From assembly GCA_016195985.1 (NCBI GenBank), contig JACPYP010000022.1, positions 186,001 to 250,000 on the forward strand: 64,000 bases of DNA, in the 5' to 3' direction. Origin of the DNA: Acidobacteriota bacterium (GTDB lineage Bacteria > Acidobacteriota > Holophagae > Holophagales > Holophagaceae). Positions 51,635 through 60,076 of this stretch are shown here, one piece after another. Position numbers and translations under genes: made by a program. Within the stretch, counting starts at the first letter, position 1. Each line of letters opens with the position of its first letter. The notes below the pieces were generated by a model, which did no database searches, was not told where the DNA came from, and was given only the letters and a program-made list of their open reading frames with translations.

Positions 51635-52713
51635 GGCGTCTCCCCAGAGTCCACATCTATGGGGAGGCGGAGCGTCACCTGGGTGCCGCGGCCCCGGCTG
51701 CCCTTGATGTCCAGGCCGTGCCTGCCCTTATAAAGCAGTTCCAGCCGCGACCTCACATTGGCAAGGCCCACCCCCTCCCGGCCCGGCAGGTAGCCTTCGC
51801 CGTCGTCCCGAACCTCGAGGATCAGCCTTCCAGCCTCGAGGGCGGCGCCCAGGTGCAGCGTTCCCCCCTGGGGCCGGTCCGAGAGTCCATGCTTCAGGGC
51901 GTTCTCGACCAGAGGCTGAAGGATGAAGCAGGGGACCGGCAGGTCCATGAGGGTTTCGGGGATCTGGATCACCACCTGGAGGCGGTCCTGGAAGCGGATC
52001 TGCTCGATGGCCAGGTAGTCCTGGATGAAGGCGAGCTCCCTGCCCAGCGGCACAAACTGATCGTGCGGAGCATCCAGGGTCTTCCGGAGGAAATCCCCCA
52101 GACGGCCGATCATCTCGTCCGCGCCCTCGGGATTGGAAGGCACCAGGGCGGAAATCGAATTGAGCGTGTTGAAAAGGAAGTGCGGCTGCAGCTGCATGCG
52201 CAAGGCCAGATTCTGGGCCTCGGCGAAGCGGGCTTCCAGGCGGGCGGCCTCCACTTCCCGGGTCTTGTACTTCCGGTAGAGCCGCAACCCGTGGAAGCCC
52301 CCCACCACCGCCCACATGAACAGGAGATTGGTGTGGAAATAGGAACGGAAGAACCGCGGCAGGGCCTTGCGGATCATGGGCCAGTCCAGGGTTTTCCACT
52401 CGCTCGACTGCACCAGCAGAGAAATGAAGTAGGCCACCAGCAGTCCCATGGCGGCCACCACCACGCTCACCAGCAGATGGAGGCACCAGACCTTCGCATG
52501 GGCCCAGCCGAAGGATTCGATGGGATGGCGGTTGGCCAGCCAGAGCAGGAAGAGGCCCAGCAGGCCCCAGGCCCCGTTCTGAAGCAGGTTCATGATCAGG
52601 AGGCGAAGCACGGGGCTGGAAGGATAGAGCGCCATGTCCCAGGTGGCCATGTAGAGCCCCATCAGGCCCCAGATCCCCCAGTACCACTTCCACCTCAGGT
52701 TCAGGCTTTGCAT
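51631..52713 (-). CDS. LytS/YehU-type membrane sensor histidine kinase
   Basis: 360 residues. Four N-terminal membrane helices (residues ~10-150), then the His_kinase segment MQLQPHFLFNTLNSISALVP near 196 with the phospho-accepting His, and an ATPase domain with N-box VENALKHGL near 277 and GLANVRSRLELLYKG. Partner of the LytTR regulator encoded immediately after. The helices may sense a lipid-phase or cell-wall signal. Confidence 0.88.
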   Translation of the reverse strand: MQSLNLRWKWYWGIWGLMGLYMATWDMALYPSSPVLRLLIMNLLQNGAWGLLGLFLLWLANRHPIESFGWAHAKVWCLHLLVSVVVAAMGLLVAYFISLLVQSSEWKTLDWPMIRKALPRFFRSYFHTNLLFMWAVVGGFHGLRLYRKYKTREVEAARLEARFAEAQNLALRMQLQPHFLFNTLNSISALVPSNPEGADEMIGRLGDFLRKTLDAPHDQFVPLGRELAFIQDYLAIEQIRFQDRLQVVIQIPETLMDLPVPCFILQPLVENALKHGLSDRPQGGTLHLGAALEAGRLILEVRDDGEGYLPGREGVGLANVRSRLELLYKGRHGLDIKGSRGRGTQVTLRLPIDVDSGETP

Positions 52714-52870
52714 GCCCCCAGCCTAGAGGAGAGCCGCCGTTCCGGCCAGCCTGCCAGGGGCCAGACGATGCATTCCCGGGGCGGTTCAAGTCGAAGATGA
52801 CTGATTGGTAGAAAATGAATTGCCCGGGCCGGGAATCTTCGGAGTAGCATGTTCGGGCCGGGAGGTACCC

Positions 52871-53416
52871 ATGGCTGTCATCACCCTGAACGGGAGTCCC
52901 ATCCACACCTGCGGCGAGCTGCCTCTTCCCGGGCAGCCGACCCCCTTCTTCACCCTCACCCGCACGGATCTCAGAGAGGTCACCAGCGTGGATCTGGAGG
53001 GGAAGCGGGTGCTGCTGAGCATCTTTCCCAGCCTGGACATGGCCACCTGCGCCAAGAGCATGATGACCTTCAGCGCCCTGGCGGCCGACCTGAAGGACAC
53101 GGTGCTGCTTTGCGTCTCCATGGACCTCCCCTTCGCCCAGGGCTACTTCTGCGGCTCCCACGGCCTGGACCGTGCCGAACCCGTGTCGGCCTTCCGGCAC
53201 CCGGATTTCGGAACGGCCTTCGGCGTCACGCTGGTGGATGGCCCCATGCGCGGCCTCCTCGCCCGGGCCGTCGTGGCCATGGACGAGAACGGCATCGTGA
53301 CGCACACAGAACTGGTTCCCGAAATCACCCAGGAGCCCAACTACGACCTGGCCATCCACGCCATCCGCAACCACCACCACCCTTGCCTCGAGGACGCCCT
53401 CGAAAGCTCGGAGTAG
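52871..53416 (+). CDS. tpx: Thiol peroxidase (Tpx) with altered catalytic Thr
   Basis: 181 residues from ATG 52871, preceded by GGGAGG. Tpx-family thioredoxin fold: ITLNGSPIHTCGELPLPGQ, peroxidatic Cys60 in PSLDMATC, resolving Cys in DLPFAQGYFCGSHGL near 95, and a C-terminal Arg in LLARAVVAMDENG. Canonical Tpx has PSxDTxxC, with Thr three residues before Cys60. Here that position is Met57, and a Thr is at 59 instead. The altered site may lower peroxidase activity. Confidence 0.87.
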   Translation: MAVITLNGSPIHTCGELPLPGQPTPFFTLTRTDLREVTSVDLEGKRVLLSIFPSLDMATCAKSMMTFSALAADLKDTVLLCVSMDLPFAQGYFCGSHGLDRAEPVSAFRHPDFGTAFGVTLVDGPMRGLLARAVVAMDENGIVTHTELVPEITQEPNYDLAIHAIRNHHHPCLEDALESSE

Positions 53417-53422
53417 CGGCCC

Positions 53423-56233
53423 CTACTTGCAGGCCAGCCAGTTGCCGCCGCTGCGGACTTCAGCGGCCAGCTTCACGCCCAGGGGGCCCAGATCGTCGGC
53501 CCCTTCCATGGCCTCCTTCAGGAGACTCGAGGCCCGCTCCACTTCCCCCGGCGGCGCCTCCAGGAGCAGTTCGTCATGGACCTGCAGCAACAGCCGCGCC
53601 TGGAGGCCCTCGGCCTTCAGGCTGCGGTGCAGGCGCACCATGGCCCTTCGCATGAGGTCCGCGGCCGTGCCCTGGACGATGGTGTTCACGGCCTCGCGCA
53701 GGCCCTGGGCCTGGAACTGCTTGTTGGGGCTTTCCAGCTCGGGGATGCGGCGGATGCGGCCCCAGTGAGTGCGCACCAGGCCTTCGGCCAGAGCCTTCTC
53801 CTTGGCGCCCTCGATCCAGGCGGCCACCTTGGGCATGCGCTCGAAGTAGCGTTCGATGAAGGCCTTGGCCTCCTTCTGGCTGACGCCGATGTTGGCCGCC
53901 AGCGCGAAGGCCCCCTGGCCGTACAGCAGGCCGAAGTTTACGGCCTTCGAGGCGCTGCGCTGCTCAGAAGTGACCTGCTCCATGGGCACGTTGAAGACTT
54001 CGGAAGCCGTGCGCCGGTGGATGTCCTCCCCGGCCGCGAAGGCGCCCAGCAGCACGGGATCCTCCGCCAGGGCAGCCACCACGCGGAGCTCGATCTGGCT
54101 GTAGTCCGCATCCAGCAGCACCCAGCCGGGCTCGGGCACGAAGGCCCCGCGGATGGCGCGGCCTTCTTCGGTGCGGATGGGAATGTTCTGCAGGTTCGGG
54201 TCGTTGGAGGCCAGCCGGCCTGAGGCCACCACCGCCTGGTGCAGCTTGGTGTGCACGCGCCCCGTCACGGGGTTCACCATCTGGGGCAGAGCCTCCACGT
54301 AGGTGCCGAGCAGCTTCACCATCTGGCGGTGCCGCAGCAGTTCGCGGGCGATCTCGGCGCCCTGGTTTTCCGCCAGCTCCTGCAGCACGTCTTCGTCCGT
54401 GCTGGGCGCCTTGGTCTTTCCGGTGAACTTCACGGGCTTGTACCCCAGCTTGCCGAAGAGGATGGCGCCCAGCTGGGCGGGGCTGTTCAGGTTGAAGGGC
54501 TCCCCGGCGAGCTCGATCACGCGGGCCGAGGCGCGCTCGCGCTCGCCATGCATGCGCGCAGCGAGCTGGGACAGGACCTCCAGGTCGAGCCTGACGCCAT
54601 GGCCCTCCAGCGCGGCCAGCACCTCCACCAGGGGAAGATCCACCTCCGCGTACAGGCGCTTCAGCCGCTCGTCCGCGAGCTTCTCCCGCAGCTTGTCGCA
54701 CAGGCGCAGGGCCAGATCCGCATCCTCGGCGGCGTACTGCACCGCCTGCTCGAACACGGCCTCGTCGAAGCGCTTCTGGGCCTTGCCCTTCCCCACCACC
54801 TCCTCGAAGGCGATGGGCTTCACGTCCAGCAGGCGCACCGAGAGGTCGTCCAGGTTGTGGCGAACGCCGCTCTCCAGCAGGAAGCTCAGGATCATGCTGT
54901 CGTCGGCCAGCCCTTCCACGGGCATCCCGTGCCGCGCGAAGACCTGCAGGTCGTACTTCAGGTTCTGGCCGCACTTGCCTACAGCGCGGTCGGCCAGCAG
55001 CGGCGCCAGGATGCGCTGGGCCCCGGCGAAGGGAAGGTTGCGCGGATCCAGGTGGGGCGCCAGTTCCGCGAAGAAGGCCACGGCGTCGCCCCGCAGGTCG
55101 AGCAGGGTCCCGGGCAGGCCGCTGTCCGGCAGAAGCCCCGGCAGGGAGCCCTCCGTATCCGCCGTGGCGGGCCTGAGGTGCGCCAGCGGCACGTACAGAC
55201 CCTCGTTGGGCGCCCAGGCCAGACTCAGCCCAACGATGTGGCCCCGGGCGGGATCGATGCTGGTGGTTTCCGTATCCAGCCCGAAGCGCCCCGCGGCGCG
55301 GCAGGCGGCCACGGCAGCCTCGAGATCCTCGAGGGTCGCCGCGGCGCGGTAGCTCCGGGCACTGCCGGACTGCTGAGCGCTCTGGGTGAATTCCTTGGTG
55401 AGGGTCTGGAAGCCCAGCTCCTTGAAGGTCTCCCGGGCCCGGGCCTCGTCCACGCCGGAGTAGGCCAGATCCTTGGGATGCAGGGCCAGCTTCAAGTCCG
55501 TCACCACGGTGACCAGGCGGCGGGTGAGGAGAAGCCAGCCGGACTCAGGATCCAGCGAGGCCTCCAGGCCTTCCCGATGCTTGGGCTTCAGTTCCGCCTT
55601 CGCCGCGATGACACCGTCCAGGCTGCCGAACTTCTCCAGCAGCTGGGCCGCGCCCTTTTCGCCGATGCCGGACACGCCCTTCACATTGTCGGAGGTGTCG
55701 CCCAGCAGGGAGAGGAAGTCCACCACCTGCTCCGGCCACACGCCCATGCGGGCCTTCACGCCTTCGCGGTCGTGCCAGACTTCGCCATCCTTCGTGTTCA
55801 GCACCTGGATGCGCAGCTCGTCGTCGACCAGCTGGAGCAGATCCTTGTCGGGGCTCACGATGACGGCAGGCAGGCCCATGGCTGCGGATTCCCGGGCCAG
55901 GGTGCCCATGACATCGTCGGCCTCGTAGCCGTGCAGCTCCACGATGGGGATGGAGAGGGCCTCCACCAGCTGCCGGATCATGGGGATCTGCGGGCGCAGA
56001 TCCTCGGGCATGGCATCGCGGTTGGCCTTGTAGTCGGGGTAGATCTCGTGCCGGAAGGTGGGTTCGGGCGTGTCAAACACGCAGGCGATGTGCGAAGGCT
56101 TGTGCTTCTCCAGCAGCTGCAGCACCAGCCGCGTGAATGTGTAGGCCGCGCCGTTCTTCAGCCGGGGATTGGCGAAGTACGCCCGAAAAATGAACGCGAA
56201 GGTGTCGATCAAATAAAGGCGATCCTCAGCCAC
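53423..56233 (-). CDS. polA: DNA polymerase I
   Basis: 936 residues from GTG 56233, with GGAGAGG upstream. Order: 5'-nuclease (LYLIDTFAFIFRAYFANPRL, GYEADDVMGTLA, GDTSDNVKGVSGIGEKGA); a 3'-5' exonuclease that seems active (GLDTETTS near 318, NLKYDLQVFA, YAAEDADLAL); and a family-A polymerase (LASNDPNLQNIPIRT, LLDADYSQIELRV near 680, AVNFGLLYGQGAFAL, LLQVHDELLLEAP). The first 15 codons are repeated upstream by the palindromic element listed at 56189. Confidence 0.95.
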   Translation of the reverse strand: MAEDRLYLIDTFAFIFRAYFANPRLKNGAAYTFTRLVLQLLEKHKPSHIACVFDTPEPTFRHEIYPDYKANRDAMPEDLRPQIPMIRQLVEALSIPIVELHGYEADDVMGTLARESAAMGLPAVIVSPDKDLLQLVDDELRIQVLNTKDGEVWHDREGVKARMGVWPEQVVDFLSLLGDTSDNVKGVSGIGEKGAAQLLEKFGSLDGVIAAKAELKPKHREGLEASLDPESGWLLLTRRLVTVVTDLKLALHPKDLAYSGVDEARARETFKELGFQTLTKEFTQSAQQSGSARSYRAAATLEDLEAAVAACRAAGRFGLDTETTSIDPARGHIVGLSLAWAPNEGLYVPLAHLRPATADTEGSLPGLLPDSGLPGTLLDLRGDAVAFFAELAPHLDPRNLPFAGAQRILAPLLADRAVGKCGQNLKYDLQVFARHGMPVEGLADDSMILSFLLESGVRHNLDDLSVRLLDVKPIAFEEVVGKGKAQKRFDEAVFEQAVQYAAEDADLALRLCDKLREKLADERLKRLYAEVDLPLVEVLAALEGHGVRLDLEVLSQLAARMHGERERASARVIELAGEPFNLNSPAQLGAILFGKLGYKPVKFTGKTKAPSTDEDVLQELAENQGAEIARELLRHRQMVKLLGTYVEALPQMVNPVTGRVHTKLHQAVVASGRLASNDPNLQNIPIRTEEGRAIRGAFVPEPGWVLLDADYSQIELRVVAALAEDPVLLGAFAAGEDIHRRTASEVFNVPMEQVTSEQRSASKAVNFGLLYGQGAFALAANIGVSQKEAKAFIERYFERMPKVAAWIEGAKEKALAEGLVRTHWGRIRRIPELESPNKQFQAQGLREAVNTIVQGTAADLMRRAMVRLHRSLKAEGLQARLLLQVHDELLLEAPPGEVERASSLLKEAMEGADDLGPLGVKLAAEVRSGGNWLACK

Positions 56234-56439
56234 GGGCCACCTCTCCTCTCAACGGCAAGGTCTCGCGTATCGGCGCAGCCGATACCGAGAGAATGAACGC
56301 GAAGGTGTCGATCAAATAAAGGCGATCCTCAGCCACGGGCCACCTCTCCTCTCAACGGCAAGGTCTCGCGTATCGGCGCAGCCGATACCGAGAGAATGAA
56401 GGCGAAGGTGTCGATGAGGTAAAGGCGATCTTCAGGCAT
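56189..56439 (-). repeat. Tandem palindromic element with three copies of the polA start
   Basis: Two identical 103-base units (56189-56291 and 56292-56394) and a third partial copy to 56439. Each unit pairs the polA 5' end (start plus 15 codons) with a hairpin: TCTCG..GTATCGGC-GCA-GCCGATAC..CGAGA at 56261-56291 and 56364-56394. On the minus strand two 36-codon leaders result: 56439-56329 (starts ATG) and 56336-56226 (starts GTG). Both contain LSVSAAPIRETL from the hairpin and end 8 bases inside the next start. The upstream-most copy differs in codons but keeps the residues (only Ala2 to Pro changes). Confidence 0.82.
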
Positions 56440-56529
56440 GCCATCAGTGTCTCAGAATCACGCCGGATCAACTCCGTCCGGTCGAACTTCACCCCGGGCT
56501 GGACTTGCGGATGCTGTTTGGAAAGCGGC

Positions 56530-56557
56530 TTGACAGCACGAACGATCGTTCTATTTT
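56530..56557 (+). promoter_or_regulatory. Promoter with overlapping TetR-type operator
   Basis: TTGACA (56530-56535), 16-base spacer, TATTTT (56552-56557). Within the spacer is a perfect 12-bp palindrome GAACGATCGTTC (56540-56551). A dimeric repressor bound here would block RNA polymerase. The next gene is a TetR regulator starting at 56580, so autorepression is likely. Confidence 0.72.
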
Positions 56558-56579
56558 TAAACAACCGACGGAAACCGCC

Positions 56580-57233
56580 ATGACCCCCACCTCACCCAAA
56601 GCCCTCGTTCCGCTGCCCGCCAACAAGGGTGCGCTCACGCGGCAGGCCATCCTCCAGGAGGCCATGGACTTGGCCTCGGTAAGCGGCTTGGAGGGCCTGA
56701 CCATCGGTTCACTCGCCGAGGCCACCGGACTCAGCAAGAGCGGTCTCTTCGCTCATTTCGGCTCCAAGGAGGAACTCCAATTGGCGACCGTGCAGGCCGC
56801 CCGGGCCCTGTTCATCGAGCAGGTCTTCGCACCAGCGCTCGCTGCGCCCCGCGGACTGAAACGCCTCTGCGCGGCCCTGGCCTCGTGGCTCAACTACGCC
56901 GAACGGGAAATGTTCCGGGGCGGCTGCTTCTTCGCGGCGGTGTCAGTGGAATTCGACAGCCGACCCGGCCCCGTGAAGGACATGGTGGCCGCTTGCATGG
57001 GAGATTGGCGGGACAGCCTGGCGCGGCTGATCGCCGAAGCCAAAGAGTCGGGTGAGCTTTCTCGCGGGGCCGATCCCGAACAGCTGGCCTTCGAATTCGG
57101 GGCGCTGGCCCTCGGTGCCAATGGCGCCTTCCAGCTCCACCGTGATCACCGCAGCTTCACCATGGCCCGTCGCGCCATCAAGGAGCGGCTCAGGACCTAC
57201 GCCGCCGCCGGAACCCGTTTCCCCTCCCTCTGA
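56580..57233 (+). CDS. TetR/AcrR-family repressor
   Basis: 217 residues from ATG 56580, just after the promoter and palindrome. HTH: RQAILQEAMDLASVSGLEGL, TIGSLAEATGLSKSGLFAHF near 48, and a TetR_C_6-like ligand domain (EREMFRGGCFFAAVSVEFDS). Followed 7 bases later by an alpha/beta-hydrolase gene, which it probably controls along with itself. Ligand unknown. Confidence 0.87.
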   Translation: MTPTSPKALVPLPANKGALTRQAILQEAMDLASVSGLEGLTIGSLAEATGLSKSGLFAHFGSKEELQLATVQAARALFIEQVFAPALAAPRGLKRLCAALASWLNYAEREMFRGGCFFAAVSVEFDSRPGPVKDMVAACMGDWRDSLARLIAEAKESGELSRGADPEQLAFEFGALALGANGAFQLHRDHRSFTMARRAIKERLRTYAAAGTRFPSL

Positions 57234-57240
57234 GGTTCCC

Positions 57241-58197
57241 ATGGCCCGGCCAAATCCCAACGATCTGCGAATCCGGGCCCTGCGGCTGGGTTTCAGGGCT
57301 CTGCGCCTCGTTTCCCAGGACCTCGCCTTCCGGGGCGCGGAGCGCCTCTTCTCGACACCCCGACGTCGGCGGGAGACCGAGGTGGAGCGCGCCTTGCTCA
57401 GCACCGGACGCACCTTCCACTTCCAGTCCAAGGGGCTGCGGCTGCGTGGCCATGTTTGGGGCGAAGGGCCCGCAGTGCTCTGCCTCCATGGCTGGGAGGG
57501 CCAGGGATCGCAGTTTCACGCCTTCGTCGAACCCCTGGCCCAAGCCGGGTTCTCTCTGCTGGCCTTCGATCAGCCAGGGCATGGCGGTTCCCAGGGCCGT
57601 CGCAGCGGCCCCCTGGACTGGGCCCAGGCCTCGCTGGACCTGGTGGCGCAGGTAGGCCCCATCCATGGTGTCGTGGCCCATTCATTGGGCGCCGCGGGTA
57701 TCGCAGTGGCCATGGATCACGGACTGCAGGTGCCCCGCGCCGTGTTCCTGGCGCCGCCGGCCCGGCCCGATCCCTTCTATCACGGTGTCCTGTCGTTGCT
57801 GGGTTTCCCCGAATCCGAGCACCCCGGTGCCTTCGAGGTTTATGCCCGCCGCGCCGGACTTCCCCCGGAACGCATCCGCCTGCACAGCCTGGCCCCCCGC
57901 CTCACCCCGCCCATGCTCGTCATCCACGACCGGATGGACCGCGAAGTGCCCTGGTCCGACGGCGAATCCATCGCCACGGCAGCGCCCCGGGGCCGCCTCC
58001 TGAGCATGGAGGGCCTGGGCCACCGGCGCCTCCTGCGGGACTCCCGCGTGATCGAAGCCAGCCTCGCGTTCCTGAAACAGGGCGACGAAAACCCGCCCCT
58101 GCCCTTTCACGGCGAGGGGCCCCGCAGCCTGGAATGGCACCTGTTCCACCGGGAACTCCGGACGGACTGGGGCGTTCCTCAATCTCTGCTCGTCTGA
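57241..58197 (+). CDS. Alpha/beta hydrolase
   Basis: 318 residues from ATG 57241, with GAGG upstream. A ~60-residue basic N-terminal part is followed by the hydrolase fold: AVLCLHGWEGQG near 77 (oxyanion hole), GVVAHSLGAAG near 142 with nucleophile Ser, HDRMDREVPW near 235 with the acid, and EGLGHRRLLRD near 260 with the His. Cytoplasmic, substrate unknown. Cotranscribed with the TetR gene, so it may act on the repressor's ligand. Confidence 0.85.
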   Translation: MARPNPNDLRIRALRLGFRALRLVSQDLAFRGAERLFSTPRRRRETEVERALLSTGRTFHFQSKGLRLRGHVWGEGPAVLCLHGWEGQGSQFHAFVEPLAQAGFSLLAFDQPGHGGSQGRRSGPLDWAQASLDLVAQVGPIHGVVAHSLGAAGIAVAMDHGLQVPRAVFLAPPARPDPFYHGVLSLLGFPESEHPGAFEVYARRAGLPPERIRLHSLAPRLTPPMLVIHDRMDREVPWSDGESIATAAPRGRLLSMEGLGHRRLLRDSRVIEASLAFLKQGDENPPLPFHGEGPRSLEWHLFHRELRTDWGVPQSLLV

Positions 58198-58209
58198 GAT
58201 CGACGCGCC

Positions 58210-58962
58210 TCAGGCCCCGGCGCCCCAACGCTCCAGGAACGCGGCCCGGTAGGTGCGGCTCAGCACGCAGTGGCTTCCGTCCTTCAGGACGAGCAGCCCG
58301 TCGCCGTGGTCCCAGGGCTCCAGCCGCTGCACGGCCTCCAGCGCCACGAGGGTGCCGCGATGCACGCGGGTAAAGCGCTGGGGCGGCAGGCGCGCTTCGA
58401 GTTCCTTCAGGGCGCGCCGCACCTCTAACACCGCCGCGCCGGTATGCACCCGCACCCGTTTGCCGTCGGCCTCCAGGCGAAGGACAGCTTTCAAAGGCAG
58501 GGCTTCGAGCCCCCGCTCCCCTTCCACCAGCAGTCGCTCCAGGGGGAAATGGGCCAAGTGGCCCAGGAGGCCCTTCAGCCCGCCGGCTTTACCGGCGGCA
58601 AGCAGGGAGGCGGCCCGGTCGAGCGCGCGGGCCAGACGTTCCCCGTCGTAGGGCTTCAGCAGGTAGTCCACGGCGGAAGCCTCGAAGGCATCCAGGGCGT
58701 ACTGATCGAAGGCCGTGGAGAAAATGATCTGCGGCAGCGGGGAAGGCAGGGCCGCCAGCACCTCGAAACCCGTCAGCCCCGGCATCTGGATGTCCAGGAT
58801 CAGCAGGTCCGGCCGGAGGCTCCGGGTTTTCGCCACCGCCTCCAGGCCGTCGGAGGCTTCGCCGGCCCAGACGAAACGGGCATCCGCCGTGAGCATCCGC
58901 CTTAGTTTGGAACGGGCCGGGGCCTCGTCATCCACCACCAGCGCGCGAAACAACTCAGCCAC
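58210..58962 (-). CDS. LytTR-family response regulator
   Basis: About 250 residues from GTG 58962, with GGAGGAGG upstream; this start overlaps the kinase stop by 8 bases. Receiver with DDEAPARSKL, phospho-Asp in LLILDIQMPG near 54, Lys in YLLKPYDGERL, then a LytTR domain (RVHRGTLVALEAVQRLEPWD). Second such pair in the window, paralogous to 50882/51631. Confidence 0.88.
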   Translation of the reverse strand: MAELFRALVVDDEAPARSKLRRMLTADARFVWAGEASDGLEAVAKTRSLRPDLLILDIQMPGLTGFEVLAALPSPLPQIIFSTAFDQYALDAFEASAVDYLLKPYDGERLARALDRAASLLAAGKAGGLKGLLGHLAHFPLERLLVEGERGLEALPLKAVLRLEADGKRVRVHTGAAVLEVRRALKELEARLPPQRFTRVHRGTLVALEAVQRLEPWDHGDGLLVLKDGSHCVLSRTYRAAFLERWGAGA

Positions 58963-60076
58963 GGGCCTCCTCCAAGGCAAGGTCCAGGGGAAGGGTCAGG
59001 GCGACCCGGGCGCCCCCGCCGGGCGCCTCGCCGGCTTCCAGCCATCCGCGGTCGCCGTGCAGCAGGGCCAGGCTCCGGCGCAGGTTGTCGAGGCCGAGGC
59101 CGCCGGTCCTCGCATCCAGAAAGCCCCTGCCGTCGTCCGAAACGGAGAGCCTAGCCAGTCCGCCATCCAGCCGGGCCTCCACCCGGACATGGAGCGCCAG
59201 GCCGGGGGTTCCTTCGTTGTGTTTGAGGGCGTTTTCCACCAGGCGCTGCAGGGCGAACCGGGGAACGGGCATTCGGCCCAGACTCTGCGCGACGGCCTGC
59301 TCCACCTGCAACCGGTCGCCGAAGCGGGCCTCGGCGAAAGCCAGGTAGTGCTGAAGGTGTTCCAGCTCCCGGTCCAAGGACCAGGTGGGCCCCACGGCCT
59401 GAAGCCCATCCCGCAGCATCTGCCCCAACGCGGCGATGAGGCGGTCCGCCTTGGGCAGATCCTCATACATCACACTGCTCAGGGTGTTCAAAGCGTTGAA
59501 CAGGAAATGGGGATCCAGCTGCGCGGCCAGGGCCTGCAACCGGGCTTCCCGCAGTTCCGCCTCCAGGCGCGCGGCGACCAGTTCCCGCACCTGATGGGCG
59601 CGGCGGGCCTCCAGGAGATGGAAAAGCAGGGCCAGGGCCGCGAAGCTGATGAGGTCCTTGAGCCCCTCCATGGGCACCCGGTAGGCCGTCCGCCCATAAT
59701 CGTAGGGCCCCTGGCCCAGCCACTGGTAGATCCCGATCCGGAGCCCCCACATGCCCGCCACATGAAGGGTCCAGAACAGGAGGCTGCCCAGGGCGTGGAA
59801 GCCCAGGAAGCGGAGCCGCCCGGCCTCGCGCCAGGGGGCGTTCGCGGCGACAGTCATGACCAGGGGCAGCAGCGCCCAGACCACGAGGGCGGAGCTGAGC
59901 TCCCAGACCAGGGGCTCCCAGAACGGCGTGGAAAAGCCCGAGGCGCGCAGGTCCAGGTCCACCGTCACCGCCCGCCACGCGGCATTGGCCAGGAACAGGC
60001 CCAGCGCCAGGAGCGCCCAGCGCAGGCGCAACCTGGGCCATCGCCAGGTGGTGGGAGCGGGGGGATTGGTCTGCAT
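58955..60076 (-). CDS. LytS/YehU-type membrane sensor histidine kinase
   Basis: 373 residues with four N-terminal membrane helices (ALLALGLFLANAAWRAV, FLGFHALGSLLFWTLHVAGM), His-box QLDPHFLFNALNTLSSVMYE near 208 and N-box LVENALKHNEG. Sits one base from the acyltransferase stop upstream (60077) and overlaps the regulator downstream, giving an acyltransferase-kinase-regulator unit. Confidence 0.87.
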   Translation of the reverse strand: MQTNPPAPTTWRWPRLRLRWALLALGLFLANAAWRAVTVDLDLRASGFSTPFWEPLVWELSSALVVWALLPLVMTVAANAPWREAGRLRFLGFHALGSLLFWTLHVAGMWGLRIGIYQWLGQGPYDYGRTAYRVPMEGLKDLISFAALALLFHLLEARRAHQVRELVAARLEAELREARLQALAAQLDPHFLFNALNTLSSVMYEDLPKADRLIAALGQMLRDGLQAVGPTWSLDRELEHLQHYLAFAEARFGDRLQVEQAVAQSLGRMPVPRFALQRLVENALKHNEGTPGLALHVRVEARLDGGLARLSVSDDGRGFLDARTGGLGLDNLRRSLALLHGDRGWLEAGEAPGGGARVALTLPLDLALEEARG

